Source: JALZAA01 sp035938395 (GTDB lineage: Bacteria > Actinomycetota > Acidimicrobiia > IMCC26256 > JACDBD01). From it: a DNA stretch of 31,870 nucleotides. Shown in pieces: positions 18,033 to 25,736 of this stretch (its first letter is position 1; each line of letters begins with the position of its first letter). The stretch spans positions 1 through 31,870 of the forward strand of contig DASZGY010000042.1 in NCBI GenBank assembly GCA_035938395.1, given 5' to 3'. The position numbers were made by a program, and so were the translations under genes. A model generated the notes under the pieces. The model made no database searches. It saw only the letters and a program-made list of their open reading frames with translations, and had not been told where the DNA came from.

Positions 18033-18752
18033 ATGAGCAAGGCTGACCCCTGGGAGCGGCACGCCGGCTGGTGGCAGGACAAGTTCACCGACGGGGTCGA
18101 CCCGGAGTACGAGGAGCAGCTCCTCCCACTTGTCGACGAGCATCTCGCCGGCACGACCCGCGTGCTCGACGTCGGGTGCGGCGAGGGCCAGGTCGCCCGG
18201 CGGATCTCCAAGCTGGGCGCCGAAGTGGTCGGCATCGACCCGACGGCGGCTCAGGTCGCGGTCGCGCAGGAACGCGGCGGCGGCCCCCGATACGCACGCG
18301 CCGGCGCCGAGGCGATGCCACTCCGCGGAGCTTCGTTCGACGCCGCGGTCTCGTGTCTCGTGTTCGAGCATCTCGACCCGTTCGAGCCCGCCATCGCAGA
18401 GACGGCACGCGTGCTCGAGCCCGGAGGCCGCTTCGTGCTCTTCCTGAACCACCCGCTGCTGCAGGCGCCCGGCAGTGGCTGGGTGATCGACCACATCCTC
18501 GACGAGGAGTACTGGCGCGTCGGCCCCTATCTGCCGGACGACGTGGCGATGGAGGAGGTCGCGCCGGGTATCGACCTGCCGTTCATGCACCGACCGCTCC
18601 ACCGGTACGTGAACGAGCTCGCGGCGCACGGGTTGCTGATCGAGCATGTAGACGAGCCGCCGCCGGCCGCCGGCCTCCTCGCGCGCGTCCCCGAGTACAA
18701 GGACGCGGCGACGATTCCTCGTTTGCTCCTGCTCGTGACCCGGAAGCGCTAG
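18033..18752 (+). CDS. class I SAM-dependent methyltransferase (UbiE/UbiG-like)
   Basis: This 239-residue protein has motif I VLDVGCGEGQVARRI (about 45-59), the strand-2 acidic residue in VVGIDPT, the AMPLRGASFDAAVSCLVFEH segment (motif II) and LEPGGRFVLFLNHPL (motif III). The C-terminal half contains the Y-V-N-E-L-A-A-H-G-L-L segment often seen in substrate-binding caps of ubiquinone- and sterol-type methyltransferases, but the substrate is unknown. The ATG follows GGGAA at a workable distance. It is divergent from the XRE gene and overlaps the convergent nadA by 4 bp. Confidence 0.88.
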   Translation: MSKADPWERHAGWWQDKFTDGVDPEYEEQLLPLVDEHLAGTTRVLDVGCGEGQVARRISKLGAEVVGIDPTAAQVAVAQERGGGPRYARAGAEAMPLRGASFDAAVSCLVFEHLDPFEPAIAETARVLEPGGRFVLFLNHPLLQAPGSGWVIDHILDEEYWRVGPYLPDDVAMEEVAPGIDLPFMHRPLHRYVNELAAHGLLIEHVDEPPPAAGLLARVPEYKDAATIPRLLLLVTRKR

Positions 18753-19873
18753 TCGACCTCGGCCGCCGCGGTCGGCACGCCGGGGAGGTCGAGCATGCGC
18801 TGGAGCGCGACCCGTGCCCACTCCGCCGTGTGGTCGTCGACCATGATCTGGTTGACGAGCTCGCCGCGCACCAGCGTTTCGAGGCACCAGGCGAGGTGCG
18901 GTCCGTCGACCCGGAACATCGTCGAGCAGGGGCAGATGAGCGGGTCGAGTGACACGACGGTCTTGTCGGGATGCTCGACGGCCATGCGCTGGACCATGTG
19001 GATCTCGGTTCCGACGGCGACCACCGATCCCGGCGGCGCCGCCTCGACCCATTCGAGGATCCGCTCGGTCGACCCCACCTTGTCGGCGACCTCGACGACC
19101 TCGTGCGCGCATTCGGGATGAACGATGACCTCACCGTCGGGATGCTCGGCTCGGAACGCGTCGACGTGCTCGGTCCGGAACCGCTGGTGCACGGAGCAGT
19201 GGCCCTTCCAGAGGAGGAACGTGGCATTTTTGACGTCGCGGTCCTCGAGGCCGCCGAGATCGCGGCGCGGGTCCCACACGCGCATGTCGGGCTCGTCGAA
19301 GCCCATCTGGTAGCCCGTGTTCCGTCCGAGGTGCTGGTCGGGGAAGAAGAGGACCTTGTCGCCGCGAGCGAGCGCCCAATCGAGGATCGCCCGTGCGTTC
19401 GAGCTCGTGCACACGGCGCCGCCGTGCTCGCCGACGAAGGCCTTCAGCGCCGCGGACGAGTTCATGTACGTGATGGGCACGATGCGTTCGACGTCGGTCA
19501 CGCCGGCCAGCGACTCCCAGCACTCCTCGACCTGGTCGAGATCTGCCATGTCGGCCATGGAACACCCTGCGTTCAGATCCGGAAGGATGACGCGTTGATG
19601 CTCGCCGGTGAGGATGTCGGCCGACTCGGCCATGAAGTGCACGCCGCAGAAGACGATGTCGGTGGCGTGGTCGTTATCGGCCGCGAAACGTGCCAGCTTG
19701 AACGAGTCGCCGCGAGCGTCCGCCCACTTGATGACTTCGGGGCGCTGGTAGTGATGTCCGAGGATGAGCAGCTTCGAGCCGAGCGCAGCTTTGGCGGCGC
19801 CGATCCACTCGTCGATCTCCTCGCTCGAAGCGAGGGTGTACCGGTCCGGCAGGAGGGCCTGGAGTCGCAACAT
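18749..19873 (-). CDS. nadA: quinolinate synthase A
   Basis: A 374-residue NadA, which condenses iminoaspartate with dihydroxyacetone phosphate to quinolinate using an oxygen-sensitive [4Fe-4S] cluster. The three expected cluster regions are present: Cys104 in NAGCSMADM, Cys226 in KGHCSVHQRF, and C314-P-C316 in LICPCSTMF. GHHYQRPEVIKWAD and FCGVHFMAES are substrate-site motifs. nadB and nadC, often linked to nadA, are absent from the window. The AAAGGG ribosome binding site is 8 nt before the ATG and lies in a GAAA-capped hairpin; see the leader entry. Confidence 0.97.
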   Translation of the reverse strand: MLRLQALLPDRYTLASSEEIDEWIGAAKAALGSKLLILGHHYQRPEVIKWADARGDSFKLARFAADNDHATDIVFCGVHFMAESADILTGEHQRVILPDLNAGCSMADMADLDQVEECWESLAGVTDVERIVPITYMNSSAALKAFVGEHGGAVCTSSNARAILDWALARGDKVLFFPDQHLGRNTGYQMGFDEPDMRVWDPRRDLGGLEDRDVKNATFLLWKGHCSVHQRFRTEHVDAFRAEHPDGEVIVHPECAHEVVEVADKVGSTERILEWVEAAPPGSVVAVGTEIHMVQRMAVEHPDKTVVSLDPLICPCSTMFRVDGPHLAWCLETLVRGELVNQIMVDDHTAEWARVALQRMLDLPGVPTAAAEVD

Positions 19874-19880
19874 GGGTGTG

Positions 19881-19987
19881 TTCCCTTTCGGGAAGCCCCG
19901 GTTTGTGGCCGGCGGGGACAGCCTGGTCGCCCACCGCGGGGTTGTCGGCCCCGGGACTGATATGTGGCCGGAATGCCAGGCCGGCCT
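19881..19987 (-). ncRNA. structured nadA leader, candidate NAD+-I-like riboswitch
   Basis: Read on the minus strand, the nadA leader has an outer stem GGCCG (19950-19946) with CGGCC (19911-19907), the strand ACAACCCC (19945-19938), an inner stem GCGG (19937-19934) with CCGC (19915-19912), and a GCGA-capped mini-hairpin (19933-19924). Downstream, TTCCC-GAAA-GGGAA (19894-19881) holds the Shine-Dalgarno. The first CCGGCCACA (19971-19963) repeats at 19912-19904, so GGCCG can pair with either copy. From memory, the ACAACCCC strand between two nested stems and following UGGGC resemble the nadA motif (NAD+-I) of Acidobacteriota. GC-rich sequence folds easily, so this remains a candidate. Confidence 0.4.
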
Positions 19988-19993
19988 CCGCCT

Positions 19994-19999
19994 AGTGTA
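19994..19999 (-). promoter_or_regulatory. -10 element (TACACT) for nadA
   Basis: On the minus strand TTACACT contains the TANNNT box TACACT. Transcription would begin near 19987, giving a leader of about 115 nt. A weak -35-like ATGAGA (20023-20018) lies 18 bp upstream. Confidence 0.45.
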
Positions 20000-20046
20000 A
20001 CCCCTGCCTCATCCCTCTCTCATCGGCCATCCGATAGGTCGCAGCG

Positions 20047-21234
20047 GTGTCCGCCCGGCGCTTCGCGCTCCTCTTCGTGCTCCTTGCCGGCGTGCGCATC
20101 GCCGTCGTCCCGATCGCGCTCGCCTCCGACGCGACCGCCCCCAGCCGGTACCGCATCCTGCCCGGCGACGCCCGTCGCTTCTACAAGATCGCGAGCGAGG
20201 ACGGGCGGCCCTACCGGGACTTCGAGGTCGAGTATCCGCCCGTGATGGTGGCCGCCATCGAGGCCATCGACGGTGGAAGCGTGCGATCGACGACCGTGCG
20301 GCTCATGTGGTCGCAGCTCGTCATCGATCTCGCGATCGCGGCCGTCGTCGCGTGGGCGTGGGGACGGCGCGCCGGGATCGCCTATCTCCTGATCGGCCTT
20401 CCGTTCCTGCTGTACCCGTTCATCTATCTCCGGCTCGACCTGCTGTCCGTATTTCTCGCCGTCTTGGGCATCGCGCTCGTTCGCCGTCGACATCAATACG
20501 GGGGCGGTGCGGTGCTCGCCATCGCGTGCTTCGCCAAGCTCTGGCCCGTCGTGCTCGTGCCCGTGCTGATCGTGCGGCGCGCCTGGCGGGCGCTTGCCGC
20601 CTTCGTCGTTGTCGGCGCGGCCGGCACGGCGGCGTGGGTGGCGTGGGGAGGCATCGACGGCCCGAAGCAGGTGCTGACGTTCCGCGGCGCCAAGGGTTGG
20701 GAGTTCGAGAGCACCGTCGGCGCGCTCGTGCGGAGCGTTGGCGGTGCGACACCGCACATCGAACGAGGAGCGTGGCGCGTCGGCGAAGTCCCGGCCCTGG
20801 TGAACGGGGTGCTCGCGGTCGCGCTCCTCGCGGGGGTCGCGATGGCGTGGGTCCTCGCGTCGCGCGCCAAGCCGCGCGGCACAGCCGTTCTCGACGGGCT
20901 CGCCCCCATGGCGGCGATCACGGTCTTTCTAGTGTTCTCACCGCTGCTTTCTCCCCAGTTCCTGCTCTGGTTGTTGCCGTTCGCGGCGATCGCCGCCGCG
21001 CACGGCGAACGACTCGTAACTGGGCTGGTGTTCGTCGTCTTCGCACTGAGCACCGCGCTGCTCGCATTGCTGCCGGAGCTGATCCACGGCGGCACGTTCG
21101 CTTTGTTCGTCCTCATCTCGCGCAACGGAGTCCTCATCGCGCTGCTGGCAGCGCTCGCGATCCGGCTGATGCAATCGACGGGCTGGCGACGGGCGCCGAG
21201 TCAGCTCGAACCGGCGACCGAGATCGCGGCCTAA
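20047..21234 (+). CDS. GT87-like polyprenyl-phosphate glycosyltransferase
   Basis: A 395-residue polytopic membrane protein with about ten hydrophobic segments. After the first helix the loop contains FEVEYPPVMVAAIEAI; acidic residues plus Y-P-P there are characteristic of GT-C mannosyltransferases of the DUF2029/GT87 family, which includes PimE. The motif SPLLSPQFLLWLLPFAAIA near residues 298-316 is also typical. It probably transfers a sugar from a polyprenyl-phosphate donor on the outer membrane face; sugar and acceptor are unknown. The GTG start lacks a clear ribosome binding site. It is divergent from nadA and ends 10 bp from the convergent DJ-1 gene. Confidence 0.82.
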   Translation: MSARRFALLFVLLAGVRIAVVPIALASDATAPSRYRILPGDARRFYKIASEDGRPYRDFEVEYPPVMVAAIEAIDGGSVRSTTVRLMWSQLVIDLAIAAVVAWAWGRRAGIAYLLIGLPFLLYPFIYLRLDLLSVFLAVLGIALVRRRHQYGGGAVLAIACFAKLWPVVLVPVLIVRRAWRALAAFVVVGAAGTAAWVAWGGIDGPKQVLTFRGAKGWEFESTVGALVRSVGGATPHIERGAWRVGEVPALVNGVLAVALLAGVAMAWVLASRAKPRGTAVLDGLAPMAAITVFLVFSPLLSPQFLLWLLPFAAIAAAHGERLVTGLVFVVFALSTALLALLPELIHGGTFALFVLISRNGVLIALLAALAIRLMQSTGWRRAPSQLEPATEIAA

Positions 21235-21244
21235 CCGTCTGCCG

Positions 21245-21901
21245 TCAAGGGGAGGCGGTCAGGCGATCCTCCGCCTCGTTCATGACCGTGGCCACGAGAT
21301 CCCGGATCTCGGGCGGCGCCTTCGAGGGCGCGCCGGTGTCGTGCGGCGGCTGGGGGTCGTACTCGATCCCGAGCTGGACGGCCTGGGCGACCTCGGCTCC
21401 GTAGAGGCGGTCGACGAGCGTGAGGGCGAGGTCGATGCCGGCCGAGACGCCGGCGGCGGTGGCCACCTTGCCCTCGATCACGACGCGCTGCTCGGTGAGC
21501 TGCGCGCCGTGCGCCCGGAGGTGGTCGTAGGCCATCCAGTGGGTCGTTGCCGGCACTCCGTCGAGCACGCCGGCCGCGCCCAGCAGGAGCGCCCCGGTGC
21601 AGACCGACGTGGTGTACGTGCTGGTCTCGTGAGCGGCACGGATCCAGTCGACGATCGGCCCGCCTTCGGCGGCGACGCGCCGCGTGACGAGCCCGCCCGG
21701 GACGAGCAGCACGTCGGGCGCCGGCACGTCGTCGAACGTGTGCGCCAGATCGAGGTGGAGCAGGTCGCTCTCGTCGGCGAGCATCCCCTTCCGGTCCGCG
21801 CACACGACGACGTCGGCGCCGGGGACGCTCGTGAACACGGCGTAGGGGCCGATCGCGTCGAGGGCGGTGAACCCGGGATAGAGGCCGATGGCGATCTGCA
21901 C
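21245..21901 (-). CDS. DJ-1/PfpI family protein, isonitrile hydratase-like
   Basis: A 218-residue protein of the DJ-1/PfpI glutamine-amidotransferase-like fold. The nucleophile elbow SVCTGALLLGAAG contains the reactive cysteine, LLVPGGLVTRR lies before it, and THWMAYDHL and VATAAGVSAGIDLALTLV follow, as in isonitrile hydratases and GlxA N-terminal domains. The start is GTG 21901, chosen because AAAGGAG (21916-21910) lies 8 nt upstream; longer upstream frames run through the regulator gene. It follows the GlxA-type regulator by 14 bp and is probably its target and operon partner. The substrate is unknown. Confidence 0.85.
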   Translation of the reverse strand: MQIAIGLYPGFTALDAIGPYAVFTSVPGADVVVCADRKGMLADESDLLHLDLAHTFDDVPAPDVLLVPGGLVTRRVAAEGGPIVDWIRAAHETSTYTTSVCTGALLLGAAGVLDGVPATTHWMAYDHLRAHGAQLTEQRVVIEGKVATAAGVSAGIDLALTLVDRLYGAEVAQAVQLGIEYDPQPPHDTGAPSKAPPEIRDLVATVMNEAEDRLTASP

Positions 21902-21915
21902 GTTGGGCGCTCCTT

Positions 21916-22899
21916 TCAGGAAGCCCGCCGGCTGAAGTGCTGGCGGTAGCGATCGGGTGTCGTGCCCAGGCGGCGATGGAACGCTCGGTGCAGCGTCTCC
22001 GCGTGTTTCATGCCAACGCGACCGGCGACGGCCGAGACGGTGAGATCGGTTGCCTCGAGCAGCCGCCGGGCGGCCTCGACCCGAAGCCCCTCGACGAACA
22101 CCGCCGGCGTCGTGCCGGTCTCGCGTCGGAACAGGCGCGCGAACGTACGCGGGCTCATGCCGATCCGCGCCGCCAGCGCGTCGACGCCGAGGTTCTCGTC
22201 GAGATGGTCGCCGAGCCACGCCTGCAGCTCGGCGATCGATGTCGTCGTGGCGCGCTGGGAGCGAAGCTGGGCGCTGAACTGCGACTGACCGCCGGGGCGC
22301 TGCACGAACACGACGAGCCATCCCGCCGCCTCGTGCGCGAGCGCCGCGCCGTGGTCTTCCTGCACCAACGCGAGGAACAGGTCGACGCCCGCAGTCACCC
22401 CCGCCGAGGTCCACCGGTCCCGGTCGTGGACGTAGATGCGGTCGGGGAGGAGTCGCACGCCGGGATGGCGGGTGGCGAGCGCGTCACACGATCCCCAGTG
22501 CGTGGTCGCCTCGTAGCCGTCGAGCAGACCGGCGTCGGCGAGGAGGAAGGCGCCTGTGCAGACCGACGCGATCCGCGGCGCCCGCTGTGCAGCCTCGGCG
22601 AGGTCGGCGAGGAATCTCGGGTCGAGTCGGGCCGACCGGGTTCCTTCGCCGCCCACGACTACGAGCGTGTCGATCCGGTCACGAGACCGGGCCAGCGCCG
22701 CCAGCGACACGTCGGCGGCGACCGACACGCCGCTCTCCGAGCGGACCGGCTGCCCGTCCGGCGTCGCGATCGTGGTGCGGTATGGGGGTGACGCGCCGAG
22801 CCGGGTGGCGGTGCGGAGCACTTCCACGGGGCCGGCGAGGTCGAGGAGCTGCAGCCCGTCGAAGGCCACGACGACGACGTTGTGAGGCGCAGCGGTCAT
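21916..22899 (-). CDS. GlxA-family AraC transcriptional regulator
   Basis: A 327-residue regulator with an N-terminal DJ-1/PfpI-like sensor domain (about 5-185, VVVAFDGLQLLDLAGPVEVL and SVCTGAFLLADAG with the conserved Cys) and a C-terminal AraC helix-turn-helix pair (about 215-320, ENLGVDALAARIGMSPRTFARLFRRETG and VAGRVGMKHAETLHRAFHRRLG). ATG 22899 is chosen because the DJ-1 fold begins right after it; upstream frame lacks homology. It is transcribed with the downstream DJ-1 protein, and the divergent region to uvrC holds an inverted repeat that may be its binding site. Confidence 0.88.
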   Translation of the reverse strand: MTAAPHNVVVVAFDGLQLLDLAGPVEVLRTATRLGASPPYRTTIATPDGQPVRSESGVSVAADVSLAALARSRDRIDTLVVVGGEGTRSARLDPRFLADLAEAAQRAPRIASVCTGAFLLADAGLLDGYEATTHWGSCDALATRHPGVRLLPDRIYVHDRDRWTSAGVTAGVDLFLALVQEDHGAALAHEAAGWLVVFVQRPGGQSQFSAQLRSQRATTTSIAELQAWLGDHLDENLGVDALAARIGMSPRTFARLFRRETGTTPAVFVEGLRVEAARRLLEATDLTVSAVAGRVGMKHAETLHRAFHRRLGTTPDRYRQHFSRRAS

Positions 22900-22926
22900 G
22901 GGGACATCATCGAGGACGCCGGGATT

Positions 22927-22959
22927 GGCAGCAATGACATTATCCTGATGATTCCTGCC
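22927..22959. promoter_or_regulatory. imperfect inverted repeat between the GlxA-type gene and uvrC
   Basis: Arms GGCAGCAAT (22927-22935) and ATTCCTGCC (22951-22959) match in 8 of 9 positions around a 15-bp AT-richer spacer. A minus-strand -10-like TAATGT (22942-22937) lies in the spacer, so a bound dimer could autoregulate the GlxA-type gene. The right arm overlaps the candidate -35 of uvrC. Confidence 0.4.
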
Positions 22960-22972
22960 ATGCTCTCGACCC

Positions 22973-22980
22973 TGGATAAT
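22973..22980 (+). promoter_or_regulatory. extended -10 (TGGATAAT) for uvrC
   Basis: TGGATAAT is an extended -10 and ends 7 nt before GTG 22988, fitting a leaderless transcript from that codon. The overlapping ATG at 22979 would lie inside the promoter. A weak TTCCTG -35 is 17 bp upstream. Confidence 0.45.
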
Positions 22981-24868
22981 GGGGGAAGTGATCGACCGAC
23001 CGGAGCCCGGCACCATCCCGACCGGCCCCGGCGCCTACCTGTTCAAGGACGCCGAGGGCCGGGTCATCTACGTGGGCAAGGCCAAGGGGCTGCGGAGCCG
23101 CCTGTCGAACTACTTCGGCCCCCCGGGGTCGCTGCCGGAGCGCACGCGGCAGATGGTCGCCGTCGCCGAGAGCGTCGAGTGGATCGAGGTCAGGAACGAG
23201 GTCGAGGCGTTCTTCCTCGAGTTCAACCTCATCAAGCGGCACCGGCCCCGGTTCAACGTCCGCCTCAAGGACGACAAGTCGTACCCGTTCCTCGCCGTCA
23301 CGCTCGACGAGGAGTGGCCGCGGGCGATGGTCATGCGCGGCGCCAAGCGGAAGGGCGTCCGCTACTACGGGCCGTTCGCGCACGCGTACGCGATCCGGGA
23401 GACGCTCGACCTGCTGCTGCGGACGTTCCCGATCCGCACGTGCACGCAGGCGAAGTTCGATCGCCATCACCGCCTCGGGCGCCCGTGCCTCTACGCGCAC
23501 ATCGAGAAATGCGCGGCGCCGTGCGTCGGAGCCGTCGGGCGTGACGACTACGACCGCCTGGTAGGAGACCTGCTCGAGTTCCTCGACGGCGATCACTCGC
23601 CCGTCCTCGACCGGCTGGACAAGCAGATGCACGGCGCCGCCGACTCACTCGAGTACGAGCGGGCCGCTCGCTTGCGCGACCAGATCACATCGGTGCGCAA
23701 GGTCATCGAGCGTCAGCAGATGGTCGGGCCGAAAGAGGAGGACTTCGACTGCATCGGTCTCGCCGAGGATCCCCTCGAGGCCTCGGTGCAGGTGTTCTTC
23801 GTGCGGAAGGGCCGGGTCGTCGGCCGCAAGGGTCTCGTGGTCGACAAGGTCGAGGAGCTCGCGCCGGCCGCGCTCGTCGGCCGCATCCTCGAGCAGTTGT
23901 ACGGCGACGTCCCGGCGACGGACGTGCCCCGCGAGGTCCTGGTCCCCGTGCTGCCCGACGACCCCGAGCTGTACGAGGAGTTTCTGACCACTGCACGCGG
24001 GTCGCGCGTGCGCGTGCGTGTGCCGCAGCGCGGCGCCAAGCGTCAGCTGCTCGGGACGGTGACCCACAACGCCGATGAAGCGTTCGCGCGCCACAAGCTG
24101 AAGCGAGCGAGCGATCACAACGCACGAGCGCGGGCGCTGACCGCGCTCCAGGATGCGCTCGACCTCCCCGAGGCGCCACTGCGAATCGAGTGCTTCGACA
24201 TCTCGAACCTCCAGGGGACCGAGATCGTCGGCTCGATGGTCGTCATGGAGGACGGTCTCGCCAAACGCTCCGACTACCGGCGCTTCAAAGTCCGCCGGCA
24301 AGAGGGGCAGGACGACTTCGCGGCGATGGAGGAGGTGCTCACGCGCCGGTTCCGCCGGTACCTCCAAGAGCGCGACGAAGGCGCCCGCAAGGGCAAGCGC
24401 TTCGCGTACCCGCCCAACCTGCTGCTGGTCGACGGCGGCAAGGGCCAGCTCGGGGTGGCAGTCCGTGTACTCGAGGAACTGGGGCTGGAGGAGATCTCGG
24501 TTGCGGCCCTGGCCAAGCGGTTCGAGGAGGTGTACGTGCCGGGCCAGCCGGACCCGCTGCGCGTGCCGCGCGATTCCGAGGCGCTCTACCTCCTGCAGCA
24601 GGTGCGCGACGAAGCGCATCGCTTCGCCATCACGTACCACCGCCAGCTGCGTCAGAAGAAGATGACGAAGTCGGCGCTCGACGAGGTCCCGGGGCTCGGG
24701 CCGACGCGCCGGTCACGCCTGCTCAAGGAGTTCGGCTCGGTGAAGAAGCTGCGCGAGCGGAGCCTCGACGAGCTGCTCGGGCTGGCCTGGCTTCCCGATC
24801 GTGTCGCACGCGACCTCTACGAGCGACTGCACGGCGGAGCTGCGACCATGGGTGCTCGTAATGGCTGA
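22979..24868 (+). CDS. uvrC: excinuclease ABC subunit C
   Basis: A 629-residue UvrC, the dual-incision nuclease of excision repair. It has the N-terminal GIY-YIG nuclease (about 15-95, GAYLFKDAEGRVIYVGKAKGLRSRL), a UVR domain (about 215-250, LEYERAARLRDQITSVRKVI) that pairs with UvrB, the RNase-H-fold second nuclease (about 395-545, IECFDISNLQGTEIVGSMVV with catalytic Asp, and LLLVDGGKGQL) and a C-terminal helix-hairpin-helix (ALDEVPGLGPTRRSRLLKEFGS). The start is ATG 22979 or GTG 22988; the extended -10 favours the GTG, losing three residues. It overlaps rapZ by 8 bp. Confidence 0.97.
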   Translation: MGEVIDRPEPGTIPTGPGAYLFKDAEGRVIYVGKAKGLRSRLSNYFGPPGSLPERTRQMVAVAESVEWIEVRNEVEAFFLEFNLIKRHRPRFNVRLKDDKSYPFLAVTLDEEWPRAMVMRGAKRKGVRYYGPFAHAYAIRETLDLLLRTFPIRTCTQAKFDRHHRLGRPCLYAHIEKCAAPCVGAVGRDDYDRLVGDLLEFLDGDHSPVLDRLDKQMHGAADSLEYERAARLRDQITSVRKVIERQQMVGPKEEDFDCIGLAEDPLEASVQVFFVRKGRVVGRKGLVVDKVEELAPAALVGRILEQLYGDVPATDVPREVLVPVLPDDPELYEEFLTTARGSRVRVRVPQRGAKRQLLGTVTHNADEAFARHKLKRASDHNARARALTALQDALDLPEAPLRIECFDISNLQGTEIVGSMVVMEDGLAKRSDYRRFKVRRQEGQDDFAAMEEVLTRRFRRYLQERDEGARKGKRFAYPPNLLLVDGGKGQLGVAVRVLEELGLEEISVAALAKRFEEVYVPGQPDPLRVPRDSEALYLLQQVRDEAHRFAITYHRQLRQKKMTKSALDEVPGLGPTRRSRLLKEFGSVKKLRERSLDELLGLAWLPDRVARDLYERLHGGAATMGARNG

Positions 24869-25736
24869 CCCGTCGACCCCCCTCGACGTCACGGTCGTCA
24901 CCGGCATGTCCGGCGCCGGCCGCTCGGCGACGGCCGACGTGCTCGAGGACCTCGGGTTCTTCGTCATCGACAACCTGCCGCCCGCCCTCATTCCGAAGGT
25001 CGCGGAGCTCGGGCGTGATCGCCGAGGCAGTCGGTTCGCGCTCGTCGTCGACACGAGGGCGGGGGAGTACCTGCCCGACCTCGAGTCCGCGCTCGCCGAG
25101 CTACGCGAGACGGGCGCCCGCACCCGCGTGTTGTTCCTCGACGCCGCCGACGAGGTGTTGGTCCGCCGGTTTGACGAGACGCGTCGCCGGCACCCCGTCG
25201 CGGAATCGCACAGGGTGAGCGAGGGCATCGCCCGTGAGCGCGAGCTCCTCGAAGAGATCAAGGGTCAGGCCGACATCGTCATCGACACGTCCGAGCTCAA
25301 CGTTCACGAGCTGCGCGACCGTCTTCGCGAGATCATCGGCGAGCCTGCCGACATGCCGAGCGGCCTTCAGATCAACGTCGTGTCGTTCGGCTACAAGCAC
25401 GGGCTGCCGCTCGACGTCGACCTCGTGTTCGACTGCCGGTTCCTGCCCAACCCGCACTGGATCGAATCGCTGCGTCCCCTCCCGGGAACGGATGCAAAAG
25501 TGCGCCGGTACGTGATGAAGCAGGAGGAGACGCAGGCGTTCCTCGAGGAGCTGTCCAATCTGTTCGAGCTCCTCTTGCCCGCGTACGTGCGTGAAGGCAA
25601 GTCGTATCTGTCGATCGGAGTCGGGTGCACGGGCGGGCGGCACCGCAGTGTCGTGATCGCCGCCGAGATCGCGCGCCTGCTCGAGCGGCTCGGGTTTCCC
25701 GCACGAGTCCACCACCGGGACCTGGAACGTGAGTAA
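24861..25736 (+). CDS. rapZ: RNase adapter/nucleotide-binding protein RapZ
   Basis: A 291-residue RapZ-family protein. The P-loop is GMSGAGRS (15-22), with Arg21 in place of the canonical lysine, a substitution I believe is common in actinobacterial members. LEDLGFFVIDNLPPALIPKV follows, and the C-terminal domain carries GVGCTGGRHRSVVIAAEIA, the ligand-binding region. In E. coli RapZ controls GlmZ decay; the actinobacterial role is uncertain. ATG 24861 overlaps the uvrC stop and starts 12 residues before the P-loop strand. It overlaps yvcK by 8 bp, giving a coupled uvrC-rapZ-yvcK block. Confidence 0.94.
   Translation: MADPSTPLDVTVVTGMSGAGRSATADVLEDLGFFVIDNLPPALIPKVAELGRDRRGSRFALVVDTRAGEYLPDLESALAELRETGARTRVLFLDAADEVLVRRFDETRRRHPVAESHRVSEGIARERELLEEIKGQADIVIDTSELNVHELRDRLREIIGEPADMPSGLQINVVSFGYKHGLPLDVDLVFDCRFLPNPHWIESLRPLPGTDAKVRRYVMKQEETQAFLEELSNLFELLLPAYVREGKSYLSIGVGCTGGRHRSVVIAAEIARLLERLGFPARVHHRDLERE

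Noticed and set aside
19881..19987. Reading the nadA leader as a SAM-I/SAM-IV type riboswitch
   Set aside because: The segment GGCCGACAACCCC...GACCAGG looks superficially like SAM-IV (GGCCGGCAACCC...GACCAGG), but the required P2/P3 layout and pseudoknot partners are missing and nadA is not a SAM-related target.
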